A DNA stretch of 64,000 nt from an uncultured Chlamydiae bacterium (GTDB taxonomy: Bacteria; Chlamydiota; Chlamydiia; Chlamydiales; SM23-39). This document shows positions 10,101-25,100 of the stretch, piece by piece. The translations under genes and the position numbers were made by a program. The notes below the pieces were generated by a model, which worked only from the letters and a program-made list of their open reading frames with translations, was not told the DNA's origin and ran no database searches. The stretch covers positions 1-64,000 of the forward strand of contig CAITMJ010000021.1 of the NCBI GenBank assembly GCA_903893545.1, given 5' to 3'. How positions within the stretch are numbered: the stretch's first letter is position 1; the number at the start of each line of letters is the position of its first letter.

Positions 10101-13100
10101 CTGTCACAGCGACGGTCGATCCACCGGAAATCACGTTGCAATTGCCGAGCAAAATTTGCGCATTTTGAATGCCTGTCAAAGCGACCGTGCCGCTATTTGT
10201 GACCACCTCACATCCGGAGATATTAATACCGGCGCCCGATGCGCTGATCGAAGAACCCGTCGCTCCAGAAATCGCAATCGTTCCAGCGCTCGTCGCCGAT
10301 ACGGCTTGTGTCGATGCGCTAGAACCGGTCAGCGATACGCCATAGCCTGCCGAGCCAGTTGTCACAACACCTGAAATACCATCTAAAGTAATCGCGCCCG
10401 ATCCCGTCACAAGTCCGCCCGCTGCCACCACAATGCCGTGTCCAATGCCGCTTGTGCCATTCAAAGTCACAGCCGCGCCAGACGCTCCCGTGACATTCGA
10501 CCCCGTGCCCGTCAATAAAATTCCATACGCATTCGACGTTCCTACTTGAGCGCCCCAGCCCGTTAAGAGAATCGCCCCTGACGTTGTTGAGACCGATCCT
10601 CCAGAATCGATTTGAATACCGACGCCATTGGCCCCAAGGCTTGCGCTTTTTGCGACGATGCTAAGAGCTCCAGTGCCACTCACTGCAACGCCTGTGATAT
10701 AGAACCCGATATCGCCACCAGAGCCCGGTCCAGAGGTGATATTTGTCGTTGTAAACGCAGGAGGAGCAAAGGCCGCCGCGATCACCACTCCGTGATGGTC
10801 TGTCGTGCCCGATCCGCCATTGCCGCCCGTGATGTTTGTGAAGCTAAATGTACCGGCGCTCATCGTGAGCGTCGCATCGTAGTAGACCCCGTAGTTATTC
10901 GTGCCGCCGCTACCGCCGATGCAATTGAAGAGCTCAAAGACCCCGGTCGTGGTCACTGTCAAAGCGCCACTTAAAGAGACTCCATAATGCGATCCGCCAA
11001 GTCCATTTCCTCCAACACCCGTCAAAAGGATACTGCCGCTGCCCGATGCGACGCTAGAGCCACTGACCATCACCATGCCGTCATTGTGGCTGCCGGCCGA
11101 GCCATAGAGGCCTCCTCCGTTTCCGATCAACACCATCGATCCACCGGAGGCGACCTCAACCTCCCCTGCGATATTGACCCCATACTCGTAGCTACCAACC
11201 CCTAAACTACCCGCTTCGACATAGACCGACGTCGTAGAGCTGCCCCCAAACGTTCCAGATGAAGTGATATTGATCCCAAAATTGCCCGTCGCGCTGCTCG
11301 TTCCCGTGCCCGGCCCGCCGAGGATGTTTCTACCCACCATGATTGGAGCGCTCACGCTCGCGTTCACATACATCCCATAATTCGAAGTAGCGCCAGCAAC
11401 ACCGCCGCCAACGATGTTTTCAAAATTAAACGCCCCCGTGCTCGAACTTAAAGCGCCCCCGATCGCCATTCCATGATTAGTATTGCCTCCGCTACCGCCG
11501 ATACAGTTGAGGAAATTGAGCGCATTGCCGCTATTCGTTCCATTCAAATTGAGCGTCAAAGAACCCACATTCACGCCGTAGTGAGATCCGCCTGAGCCGC
11601 TTCCCCCAATTCCTGTGATCGTAATCGTATTGAGAAGCGTCCCAGAGACGCCCGCAGTCAGCGTCGCGCCGCTAAACTCCATGCCATAGTTTGTCGATCC
11701 GGTTCCACTGTAAGTGCCCCCGCCTGTGCCTGTAAGAACCATCGTCCCGCCATTTCCAACAACAAGCGTGCCTGCAATATTCATTCCATACTCAGTGCTT
11801 CCAGTCCCTAAGCTTCCTGCAGAAACTCGCAAGACATTCGTCGCCGCCGATCCCAATGTTGAAGTCACATTCAGCCCATAATTACCACCCGATCCAGGAC
11901 CGCCCATTACATCGAGCATTGTAATGATCGGCGCGCTCACCGTTCCCGTCGTGACAGAAACGCCATAGTTGCTGCCGCCCCCGCTACCGCCGACAGCATT
12001 GCTGATATTTAAAGACCCATTGACAAGCGTCAAGCCGACCAACATCACGCCCACATTGTTGCCAGAAGAACCCGTCCCTCCGAAACTATTGATAATGTTG
12101 AATGCGTTGGTGCTATTGCTGCTATTCAAATTGACCGAAAAGCCTCCGGTGCCGTTGACCCCGATATGAGATCCTCCAGAGCCAGAGCCGCCGATACCGG
12201 TCATATTGATCACCTGCGCAAACGTGCCTCCCTGTCCAGAACTCAAAAGAGCTCCATTTAGAATAATCCCATCATTGGCCGTGCCGCTGCTACTTGCCCC
12301 GCCAATCCCGAAAAACTTCATCGTGCCGCCATCGCCGACAATGACTTTACCGGCAATAGAGATCCCATATTCATCGCTGCCCGTCCCAAGCGAGCCTGCG
12401 GTGATAGACACTGCGCTTGCAGTCACAGTAGATGGAGTCGTTCCAGAGCCAACGCTAGTGCCGCTAGCAATATATACGCCATAGTCGGTGCCCGTCCCAG
12501 CGCCTCCCATCACATTCTCCATGGCAATAGAAAGGGCCGATACAGCGCCACTGGCTAGATAGATGCCGTAGTTCGTAGAGCCGCCACTGCCGCCTCTAAT
12601 ATTGTTGAAATTCAGCGCGCCATTAGACGCTTGAATATACGTTGCCGAGATGTGGATACCGTGATTATTACTGCCTCCGCTGCCTCCCTTGCAATCGACA
12701 AATTGAGACACACTTGTAGTCAATGAAGTTTCGAAGAGAATATTGAGCGGAGTATCGACATATACGCCATAATGAGTTCCTCCAGAACCATAACCGCCAG
12801 AGCCGCTAACACTGATCGCCTGTACCTGATTTCCACTATTGCCAGATGTAAAGACGGTCGCTCCGCCAACTATTTCTACGCCATGGTTGCCGCTACCGGT
12901 GCCGGTATAAGCGCCTCCGCCAACCCCAGTCAGTAAGATCGTTCCCCCATCGCTGACATTAACGGCCGTTCCATCTCCGAGATACATGCCGACTTCATCA
13001 CTACCGCTTCCCAAAGATCCAGCGCTGATATCGATGAAGCTCGTAACAGTTGTCGATCCAATCACCCCTCCACTCGAAGCAAAGCCATAGTTCTCTCCGC

Positions 13101-16100
13101 TCCCCGTCCCGCCCATAATATCGGTGCCGAGGATCACAGGAGCGCTGATCGTCTGACCATTAAGAGCTACCCCCACGTTACCGCTAGGGCTGCCGCTAGG
13201 ACTGTTGCCGCCAATGATATTCCTAAAGGAAAGCACACCGGTGCTCATCGTAATACCCGCCCCGAAATTCACCCCGATGTTCCCCGTGCCGCCACTGCCA
13301 CCTGCGCAATTGATAAACTCCACCGTATTTTGGGGATTTGTGCCATACGCACTGGCGCCGAACACATTACTAGTATTCACGCCATGATGGCCTCCCCCTG
13401 AACCCGTTCCCCCAATGCCGGTCAAAGAGACTGTCGTCAATAAAGAGCTGCCATTGCCCGCTGCCACTAGGGCATTCAATTGAATGCCGATATTGCCAGA
13501 ACCTGTGCCGTTATAACTGCCGCCGCCTGTTCCAACCAATTGAATCGTCCCTCCATCTCCTACCTCAATCGCGGCCCCTACATCTAACATGGTGTTAAAA
13601 TAAATGCCGATCTCATTGCTACCAATCCCCAAAGAACCGCCGCTGATACTCACGAAATTCGTAGTCGCTGTCAATCCAAGCGCGGCGGATGAATCCGTAT
13701 AAAAACCACAGTTATTGCCATTGCCCGCCCCGCCCATCACATCTGTCATGATGATCGCAGGGGCGACAATCGAGGCAGACATATAAACTCCATAGTGATA
13801 TCCGCCACTACTGCTACTGCCACCTGTGATATTGCTAAAATTTATCGCGCCATTTACAACAATCAAAGCGTTAGCCACCTTGACGCCGCTATTGCCTGTC
13901 GTTGAAGCGTCGCCTAAACCTCCATAACCACCAACGCAATTGATGAAATTTAGGGCATTGTTAGGGTTTGTACTATTCAATTGAATGTTTTGGGGATAAA
14001 CATTAAAACAGACCCCGAAAAGACCGGTGCTCAACGATCCCATGCCAGAAGTGCCGCCAATGCCGGTGAAGTTGATGATTTGAGGCAATGATCCTCCATT
14101 GCCGGACAAGATGTTAACCCTATTGACACCAATCCCCCAGTTAATATCTCCACCGTCGGTACTATAGCTCCCCCCGCCGGTGCCGATGAACGTCATCGTC
14201 CCTCCATCGCCTACCTGCAATGTTGTAGCGGTTGCGCTGCCATTGCTAAAAACAATGCCGATCTCTGTGCTCCCTGTACCAAGGCTACCCGCCGTAACGG
14301 AGATCTGTTGCGTCGTTGGAGACCCAAGCGTTGCAACATCCATAAAGAAACCAATATTGTTTCCATTTCCAGGCCCACCCAGCACATCTTGCGCGACGAT
14401 CACCGGCGCGCTCACCGTAGTATTCACAATGTATATGCCGTGGTTAAAGCCGCCGCCACTGCCGCCAACGACATTGCTAAACAGCAGAGAACCACTGCCG
14501 ACATTCATTGTAGCTACAATATTCACACCATCATTCGTACCACCCGAGCCGTTGCCGCCTATGACATTATAAAAACTCATCGTACCTTGATTGAGCGTTA
14601 CAGTAGAAGCAACTGCGACCCCAAAATTAGACCCCGCACTTCCAGTGCCGCCGATGCAATTGAGAAACTGCAGCGTATTTCCACTATTTGTCCCATTCAA
14701 AGTAACGGTCAGTCCGGCGATATCCACCCCATTATGAGATCCACCCGAACCCACGCCCCCGATGCCACTGATCGTAATCATATCTAAGGAAGAGCCTCCA
14801 TTGCCCGCAGTCAATGTAGTGCTATCGAGGTAAACTCCGTAATTCGTTGTCCCTGCGCTGTTATAAAGCCCGCCGCCTGTTCCATGGAGCGCAATCGTCC
14901 CACCCTCGCCCACCTCAACCGTCGATGCGATCGTTAAACCACATTCACCCGTGCCTGTCCCAAGCGATGAACCGGTTAAATAGACCGCTCCCGTTGCAGC
15001 CCCGCCCACTGGAGAATTTACATAGATCCCATAATTGCCGGTGCTTAAGCTCGTCCCACTTCCATAGCCGCCAATCCCTTCTAACGAGACCACTGGCGCT
15101 TGGAACGTCGCTCCCACATAAATCCCGTGGTTGGAAGTCCCCATACCATCGCCGCCGCCGATCGCGTTCTGAATATTGACCGCGCCCCCGCTTGCGCTTA
15201 CAACGCTTCCGATATTGACGCCATAGTTATTGCTGCCGACATAGCCTCCGATACAATTTAAGAACGTCAGTGCATTCGATCCACCCGTCGTGTTAAACGT
15301 CACAGTCAAGCCGGCGATATTCACCCCGTAGTTTGCCCCGCCAGTGCCGCTGCCGCCGATCCCCGTTACAAACATCGCGCAAGAAGAAGTTCCAGAAGTC
15401 CCTGCAGTCAAAGTAGCAGAACTTAAATTGACTCCGTAATTACCGCTGGCGCTTCCGCTATAAAACCCACCACCTGTGCCGATCAGCGTCATCGTACCGC
15501 CATTAGAAATTGCAGCAGTTCCGCTTACATTAATTCCATATTCATGACTACCAACCCCAATAGAACCGGCGATCATCAAAAGAGTATAAGTAGAAGAGCT
15601 CGACCCAAGCGTTCCCGCAATATTGAGCCCATAATCGCCCCCCGATCCTGTGCCGCCGATAATGTCTGTGCCGATGATCGCAGGAGCGCTAACAACGCTT
15701 CCGATATTTAAGCCGATATTGCTCCCTCCGCCACTGCCACCGACGATATTGCTAAAGAGTAGAGCTCCATTGACAAGACTGACGTTCGTGGCAAAGTTCA
15801 CACCGATATTATTACCGCCGACACCGCTTCCACCGATGCAATTTAAGAACGTGGCCGTGTTATAATTGCTCGTGCCGTTGAGCTCAATGGCTAGAGACGT
15901 ATCGGCGTTCACTCCATAGTTACTTCCCCCCGCCCCTTGCCCACCGATACCGGAGATCGTAATCGTATTCGGCGAGCTCCCACCCGCTCCTGCAATTAAA
16001 GCAGCGCTAGAAAGATCGATTCCATAATTATTGCCGCCCGCACTATTGTACGTTCCACCGCCAGTACCCGTAAGGACGATCGTTCCCCCATCGCCAACTT

Positions 16101-19100
16101 GCACTGTGCCAACCGGATCTAACTTAAGACCAAATTCATAACTTCCCGTGCCAAGGCTAGAGCCCGTAAGATGCACTCTTGAGGTCGCGGATCCACCCAC
16201 CGTCTGATTATCGACATAGATGCCATAGTTGCCGTTAGAAGAGCTCGTTCCATGCCCATATCCGCCAACCCCTTCTAAAGAAATATTCGGACCTTGGAAT
16301 GTAGCCCCTATATAAATCCCGTGGTTAGAAGTCCCCGTGCCATTGCCTCCGCCGATCGCATTCTGGATATTGACAGCCCCGCCACCTGCGTTAATGACGC
16401 TGCCGATATTTACGCCATAGTTGTTGCTACCGACATAACCGCCGATACAATTTAAGAACGTAAGCGAATTCGATCCACCCGTCGTGTTAAAAGTCGCAGT
16501 CAGGCCGCCGATGTTCACTCCATGGTTCACCCCGCCAGTTCCACTGCCGCCAAGCCCCGTGACGAGCATCGTACAATTACTCGATCCTGAAGACCCCGCG
16601 GCAAGCGTTCCATTTGAAAAGCTCACTCCATAATTATCGTTGCCACTACCGCTATAAACCCCGCCGCCACTGCCCACTAACGTCATCTGGCCGCCGTTAT
16701 TCACCGATACCGTGCCGCTGATGCTGATCCCGATTTCACTGCTGCCGATCCCAAGGCTTCCAGCGGAAATGGAAAGAACATTGGTTGTCGAAGTCGATCC
16801 GAGCGTTCCCACAATATTCAGGCCATGATCCCCGCTTGATCCGGGTCCTCCCATAATATCTACACCGATGATTGCAGGAGCAAAAACTGTCTGGCTGATA
16901 GCAATATTGATTCCGTGGTGTCCATTGCCAGATCCAGAGCCACCTGTGATATTAGTGAGTTGCAGCGCACCAGTGACAAGACTAAAATTGCCTCCAAAAT
17001 TGACGCCATAATTGCCGGCCCCGCCGCTGCCGCCTACGCAATTGACCATTTCCAAGGTATTGGAAATATTAGTCCCTTGTAAATTCACAGTCGTAGCTGC
17101 GCTGACACTGACCCCATGATGACCTCCGCCAGAGCCGGTTCCACCGATGCCAGTGATGCTAATCAGATTCATTCCAGTGCCACCGCTACCTGCGATCAAC
17201 GTCGCGCTTGCGAGATCCACCCCATAATTGCCGCTACCGCCTTGACTATAGCCCCCGCCGCCAGTACCGATCAGCGTCATCGTACTTCCGTTAGCAATCG
17301 CAGCCTCGCCAGCTAAATAAATGCCGATTTCATTACTGCCGATCCCTAAAGAACCCGCGCTGATATTCATGCGATTAGTCATCGCTGTGGATCCAAGCGT
17401 TCCTGTCATATACAGGCCATAGTTATAGCCATTGCCAGGACCACCCATCACATCTGTCATCGCAATCGAAGGGGCGCTGATCGTTCCAGATATATAAACC
17501 CCGTAGTGATATCCGCCGCTACTGCTGCTTCCACCTGTGATATTGTTAAAATTGATCGCGCCATTTACAACAGTCACCACTTGATTCACCCGAACGCCAA
17601 CATTGCCTGCCGCTACAACATTGCCAGAACCTCCATAACCACCAACGCAATTGGTGAAATTTAGAGCATTGTTTGGATTGGAACTATTCAAGTTAAAGGT
17701 TACGGGATAAGCATTGATGTAGACCCCGACAAGGCCATTCGACAACGTCCCAGGGCCAGCCGTGCCGCCAATGCCGGTAAAATTGACGATTTGAGGCAAT
17801 GACCCTCCATTTCCAGAGAGGATCACAAGTCTATTGATGCCAATGCCCCAGTTCGTATCTGCACCACTGCTGCTATAGCTTCCTCCCCCAGTGCCGGTGA
17901 GCGCAATCGTTCCCCCATCGCCTACCTGCAATGTTGCAGCAAGGCCATTGCTAAGAAGCATGCCGAGCTCTGTGCCGCCTGTACCCAGGCTGCCCGCTGT
18001 GATGGAGATCATTTGCGTCGTCGGAGACCCGAGCGTTGCGTTATTTATAAAGAAACCAAAATTGCTGCCATTTCCCGCCCCGCCCATCACATCTTGCATG
18101 GTGATCACAGGCGCGCTCACCGTAGTCCCCGCAATAGATATGCCATAGTTGCTGCTGCCGCTGTTGCCCCCAATGACATTGCTAAACAGCATCGAACCGC
18201 TGCCAACATTCATTGTAGAGGTAATATTCACGCCATAATTTGATCCATCCGAGCCGCTGCCGCCCATAATATTATCAAAGCTCATCGTACCTTGGCCAAG
18301 CGTTACAGCAGCAGCAACATTGACTCCATAGTTTAATCCTGTACTTCCGCTGCCACCCAGGCAATTGCTAAACAGCATCGAACTGCTGCTAACATTTATT
18401 GTAGAGGTAATATTCACGCCATAATTTGATCCACCTGAGCCACTGCCGCCAATAATATTATCAAAGCTCATCGTACCTTGGCTAAGCGTTACAGCAGCAG
18501 CGACATTGACTCCATAGTTTGATCCTGTACTTCCGCTGCCACCCAGGCAATTGCTAAACAGCATCGAACCGCTGCTAACATTTATTGTAGAGGTAATATT
18601 CACGCCATAATTTGATCCACCTGAGCCGCTGCCGCCAATAATATTATCAAAGCTCATCGTACCTTGGCTAAGCGTTACAGCAGCAGCAACTTTGACTCCA
18701 TAGTTTGATCCTGTACTTCCGCTGCCACCTAGGCAATTGATAAACTGCAGTACATTGCCACTATTAGTCCCATTCAAAGTAACGGTCAGTCCAGCAATAT
18801 CCACACCATTATGACTTCCCCCCGTACCCACGCCCCCGATGCCACTGATCGTAATCGTATCCATTGAAGATCCCCCATTGCCAGCAGTCAATGTAGCGCT
18901 CGTAAAGTAAACTCCGTAATTCATCGCGCCTGCGCTATTGTACATCCCGCCGCCTGTTCCATCGAGCGCAATCGTCCCTCCCTCGCCCACCTCAACCGTC
19001 GATGCAATCGTTAAACCACATTCACCCGTGCCTGTCCCAAGCGATGAACCGGTCAAATAGACTGCGCCCGTTGCAGCCCCGCCCACTGGAGAATTTACAT

Positions 19101-22100
19101 AGATCCCATAATTGCCGGTGCTTAAGCTCGTCCCACTTCCATGGCCGCCAATCCCTTCTAAAGAAATCACCGGCGCTTGGAATGTCGCTCCCACAAAAAT
19201 CCCGTGATTGTTCGTGCCGACGCCATTGCCTCCACCGATCGCATTCTGAATATTGATCGCCCCGCCGCTGCCGCTAATCACCCCGCCGATATCGACGCCA
19301 TAATTGCTGCTGCCAACAGTTCCGCCGATACAATTTAAGAACGTAAACGCATTCGACCCACCTGTCGTATTGAAGGTCACGGCAAGGCTGCCGCTGATAC
19401 TTACCCCATTGTTCAGTCCAGTCGTGCCGCTGCCTCCAATCCCAGTCACACTCATTGTGCAAGAAGAAGTTCCAGCAACCCCTCCAATGAACGTAGCAAT
19501 ATCTAAATTTACCCCGTTATTGCCGTTGCCGCTGCTGCTATAAGTGCCGCCGCCCATACCGACAAGCGTCATTATGCCCCCATTGCCGATCGCAACCGTG
19601 CCGCTCTGAATATTTATCCCATACTCACCGGCGCCAATCCCTAAGCTTCCGGCAGAAATGCTCAAGATATTGGTCGTCCCATTTCCAAGCGTTCCCGTGC
19701 TATTGAGCCCATAATTCTCGCCCGATCCAGCGCCGCCCATGATATCTAGCCCAATGATCACAGGCGCAGCAACAGTGACTCCATTGATATCAACACCGTA
19801 ATTGCTGCCTCCTCCACGGCCTCCCGTCACGTTGTTAAACGTCATCATCCCATTGGCAAGGATGATGGTGCTGTCAATCTCTATTCCATAGTTAAAGCCA
19901 TCAATACCGCTGCCGCCGATGCAATTATTGAAGTTAAGAGAGCTAGCTGGGTTCACCCCATTCAAATGGATTGTCGTCGTACCTGTAAAAAAGACCCCGT
20001 GATTGGTCCCTATGCTACCGCTGCCACCGATGCCTGTGATCGCAATCGTATTTAGCGCTGTGGCAGTAGCCGTTGCGCCTGCAATCAACGTCACACTGCT
20101 AAATTCGATCCCATAGTTATCCTCGTGAAGCGAGCCTGTCGTATACACACCGCCCCCCGTCCCTAAGAGCGTCATTGTCCCGCCATCGCCGACCTGGCAC
20201 GTACCGCTATTGAACACGATGCCGGCTTCTTTCTCCTTTAAACCGAGACTCCCTGCGCTAAAGGAAAGAATATTCGTCACGCTCGACCCAAGCGTTCCCG
20301 TCACAAGGAGCCCATAATCTGAATTCGTTCCAGACCCGCCCATAATATCTGTGCCGATCATCGCCGGAGCGCTCACAACCGCCCCAACATTCAGACCATA
20401 GTGAAACCCGCCGCTACCGCTGCTACCACCTACGATATTGTTAAACATCAACGCGCCGGAGACCATCGCAAGATTGCCCGAAAAATCAACCCCATGGTTC
20501 CCCGTTCCAGCAAGTCCCGTACCGCCGCTGCCACCGGCGCAATTGATAAATTCCATCGTGTTTGCGCTCACAGCAAGGCTAGAAACACTCACCCCATGAT
20601 GACTGCCCCCTGAACCTGTCCCGCCAATACCAGTGATAGTAATCAGATCCACACCAGTTCCGCCGCTACCAGCGATCAACGTAGCGCTTGCGAGATTGAC
20701 CCCGTAATTGCCAGAACCCGTGCCGTTATAAGCGCCACCGCCTGTTCCATAGAGAGTAATCGTCCCGCGCTCGCCCACCTGCACAATCGATCCGATATTT
20801 AAGCCATACTCATTAGTCCCGATCCCTAGCGATGAACCGGTTAGGCGCACTGCCCCCGTTGCAGCTCCGCCCACCTCTGCCTGAACATCGATCCCGTAAT
20901 TGCCATTGCCGCTCGTCCCATTTCCATACCCGCCAACCCCTTCTAAAGACACAACCGGCCCTTGGAACGTTGCTCCCACATAAATCCCGTGATTGTTCGT
21001 GCCGACTCCATTGCCTCCGCCGATCGCGTTCTGGATATTGACCGCACCGCCGCTTGCGTTAATTACGCTGCCGATATTAACCCCATAGTTGTTACTACCG
21101 ACGTAACCGCCAATACAATTTAAGAACGTAAGCGCATTCGAGCCACCCGTCGTATTAAATATTACGGCAAGGCCACCGATGTTCACCCCATAGCTCGACC
21201 CGCCAGTGCCGCTGCCGCCAAGACCCGTTACGATCATCGTACAGCTTGAAGTCCCCGAAGAGCCGCCCTCAAGCGTTCCACTCGCAAAATTCACTCCATA
21301 ATTGCCATTGCCACTGCCGCTATAAACCCCGCCGCCCATGCCCACTAACGTCATTTGGCCGCCGTTATTCACCGCTGCCGTGCCGCTGATATTGATCCCA
21401 TATTCACTGCCGCCGGTGCCAAGGCTACCCGCGGAGATAGAGAGGATATTGGTAAGAGTTGTCGATCCGAGCGTTCCCACAATATTTACGCCATAATCCC
21501 CACCAGATCCAGGGCCGGCCATAATATCTACGCCGATGATCGCAGGCGCCGAAATCGTCTGGCTCATAGAAATATTGATCCCGTGGTGTCCATTACCCGC
21601 TCCAGATCCCCCCGTGATATTGGTCAGTTGCAGCGCACCTGTGACAAGCGTAAAGCTGCCCCCAAAAGCCACCCCATAGTTCCCAGCGCCCCCGTTGCCG
21701 CCTACGCAGTTGACAATCGCCAATGCATTGTAAAGGCTCGTCCCTCCCAAATTCACAATCGTAGCCCCGCCGACATCGACCCCGTAATGCCCTCCTCCAG
21801 TGCCACTGCCGCCGACCCCTGTGATCGTAATGATTTGAGGCGATGAACCACCATTTCCAGAAATCAGCGCCGGAGAGCCAAAGACAACCCCATGGTTACC
21901 GCTGCTGCTGCCACTATACGAGCCTCCGCCAGTGCCGACAAACGCCATCGTTCCGCCGTTGCCGACCGCAACGATTCCACTTGCGATATTGACCCCATAC
22001 TCGCTGCTGCCGGTCCCTAAAGACCCGGCGCTCATCGAAAGAACATTCGTCGCGCTCGAGCCAAGCGTTCCCGTCACATACAAACCAAAATCGCTCGAAA

Positions 22101-25100
22101 CTCCAGAGCCGCCCATAAGATCTGCGCCGATCATCACCGGAGCGCTCACAACCGCTCCGATATTTACGCCATAGTGAAAACCGCCACTAGCGCTGCTGCC
22201 GCCGACAATATTGTCAAACAGCATCGAGCCAGAGACCATCACAAGATTGCCCGAAAAATCGACCCCGTGGTTCCCAGTTCCGGACGCTCCCGTACCACTG
22301 CTGCCACCTGCGCAATTGATAAACTGTATCTTATTTGCACTCACACTAAGGCTAGAAACACTCACCCCATGATGGCTTCCCACTGAACCAGTTCCGCCAA
22401 TACCGGTGATAGTAATCAGATCAACACCAGTGCCGCCGCTACCTGCGATCAATGTAGAGCTCCCCAGGTTGACCCCGTAATTGCCAGAACCTGTGCCGTT
22501 AGAAATCCCGCCACCTGTTCCATGCAATTGGATCGTCCCACCCTCGTCCACCTGCACCGTAGACGCGATATTTAAGCCATACTCACTCGAGCCGATCCCA
22601 AGCGATGAACCGGTCAAGTAAACCGCTCCCGTTGCAGCGCCGCCAACCGGAGCTACGACATCGATCCCGTAATTGCTCCCATTTCCATACCCGCCAACCC
22701 CTTCTAAAGACACAACCGGCCCTTGGAATGCAGCTCCCACATAGATCCCGTGATTATTCGTGCCAGAGCCATTGCCTCCGCCGATCGCATTCTGGATATT
22801 GACCGCCCCGCCGCTTGCGTTAATTGCGCCGCCGATATGCACACCGTGATTGTTGCTGCCCACATAGCCGCCGATACAATTTAAGAACGTCAGCGCATTC
22901 GAGCCGCCCGTCGTATTAAATGTTACGGTAAGGCCATTGATATTCACCCCGTAGTTCGCTCCGCCAAGACCACTTCCGCCAAGACCCGTCACAATCATCG
23001 TACAGCTCGAAGTTCCCGAAGTCCCTGCATTTAAAATCGCAGAGCTTGCGAGATTGACCCCGTAATTGTTACTTGCGCCTCCACTATAGACCCCGCCGCC
23101 CATGCCGACTAAAGTCATCGAGCCGCCGTTTGAAATCGCCGCCGTTCCGCTCAAATAAATGCCCCATGCATCGCTTCCCAAACTAAGCGTGCCAGCACTC
23201 ATCGCAAGCACATACGTAGACGCCGTGCTTCCAAGCGTTCCGGTCAGGTTCACCCCATAATCGCCCCCCGTTCCGGCCCCGCCCATGATATCGATTCCGA
23301 TGATCGTAGGCGCAACCACAGTCGCCCCGACATTTAGCCCAAACTGGCCAAACCCACCGGTTCCACCCGTGATATTGTTCAAGTTCAAACTGCCGCTGAC
23401 AAGCGTCAAGTTAGAACTAAAGTTCACCCCATAGTTGCCATTGCCGCCGGCCCCGCCCATGCTATTGGCGAGATAGAACGTATTGTAGTTGCTAAGTCCC
23501 ACTAAGTTGACACTCGAAGCCCCGCCAGTGAAACTGACCCCGTGATGGCCCCCACTGCCGCCACTGCCGCCGATCCCCGTCACCGTAATCGTATTGACAG
23601 CAGCCGAAGAACTATCATTCAGCCCTGCAACCAACGTTGCGCTCGTCAATACAACCCCGATATTGCCGCTGCCATTCCCAGTGCTATACACACCTCCGCC
23701 AGAGCCGATGAGAGTAAGCGTTCCTCCATCGTGCACCATCGCGCTCCCACCATTCACATAAATCCCATACTCGCTGCTTCCCGCTCCCAAACTTCCGGCA
23801 GTCATCGAAAGGATATCAGTCGTCGAATTCGATCCGAGCGTGCCTGCAAGATAAAGCCCATAGTCTTGGCTCATACCAATCCCGCCTGTGATATTAAACC
23901 CGATGATCGTAGGCGCCACTACATCGGCACTCGCTGCGACATTGATCCCGTAGTGACCATTGCCAAGGCCAGATCCGCCTGTGATATCGTTAAAGTTTAA
24001 CCCTCCGCTGACAATCGTAAAGACAAGACTGCTCGTAAAAGAAATCCCGTGGTTCCCACCGCCGCCAGATCCGCCATTGCAATTGACAAACTCAAGCACA
24101 TTCCCATTATTGCTTCCCTGCAGCTCCACATTGATAGGACCCACCACATTCACACCATAGTGAGACCCACCGCCGCCAGCCCCGCCAAGTCCGCTGATCG
24201 AAATCGTCTGGAGCTGCGATCCCCCATTGCCAGAGCTAAGCGTCGTCGCTCCGAAACTAATGCCGTGGTTACTCATTCCCCCATTGCTATAGAGCCCGCC
24301 GCCAGTGCCGATCAAAGTCATTGTGCCGCCATTGCCCACCGCAACAAGACCGCTCACCGCAATTCCATATTCCTGGCTGCCCATTCCAAGACTTCCCGCC
24401 ACCATCGTCAGCCTATTGGTAATCGAATTCGACCCAAGCGTTCCTAAGACATTGAGACCATAATCGCTCAGCATACCCGGCCCGCCCACGATATCCGTTC
24501 CGATGATCACAGGCGCGCTCACCGTAAAAGTACTTCCGATCTCAATCCCGTGGTGACTATTGCCCGCACCAGAGCCGCCCACAATATTGCTAAAATCTAA
24601 AGAGCCGCTGACAAGAGAAAAATTCGCCCCAAAATCAATTCCGTGATTGCTAGCGCCGCCGCTGCCGCCCACGCAATTGATAAAATTACACGCATTGTAG
24701 ACATTGCTACTATTCAAGCTCACCGTCACGGCCCCATTCACATCCACCCCGTGATGAGAACCGACACTTCCCATCCCGCCAATCCCTGTCAGCGTAATTG
24801 TCTGCGGGCTTGAGCCTCCATTGCCGGCAACCAACGTCGACGCGCCAAAACTAATCCCAAAGTTATCGGCGCCGCCGCCGTTATAGCTACCGCCGCCTGT
24901 CCCCTCAAGCGTCATCGTGCCGCCATTGCCAACCTGAACAATTCCATTGAGATTGATTCCATATTCATGGCTGCCACTGCCCAAACTTCCCGCAGAGATC
25001 AAAAGGACATCCGTAGAAGTAGATCCGAGCGTTCCCAGTACATTGACGCCGTAATCGGTAAGCGCTCCCGTCCCACCCAAGATATCCGTACCGATAATCG

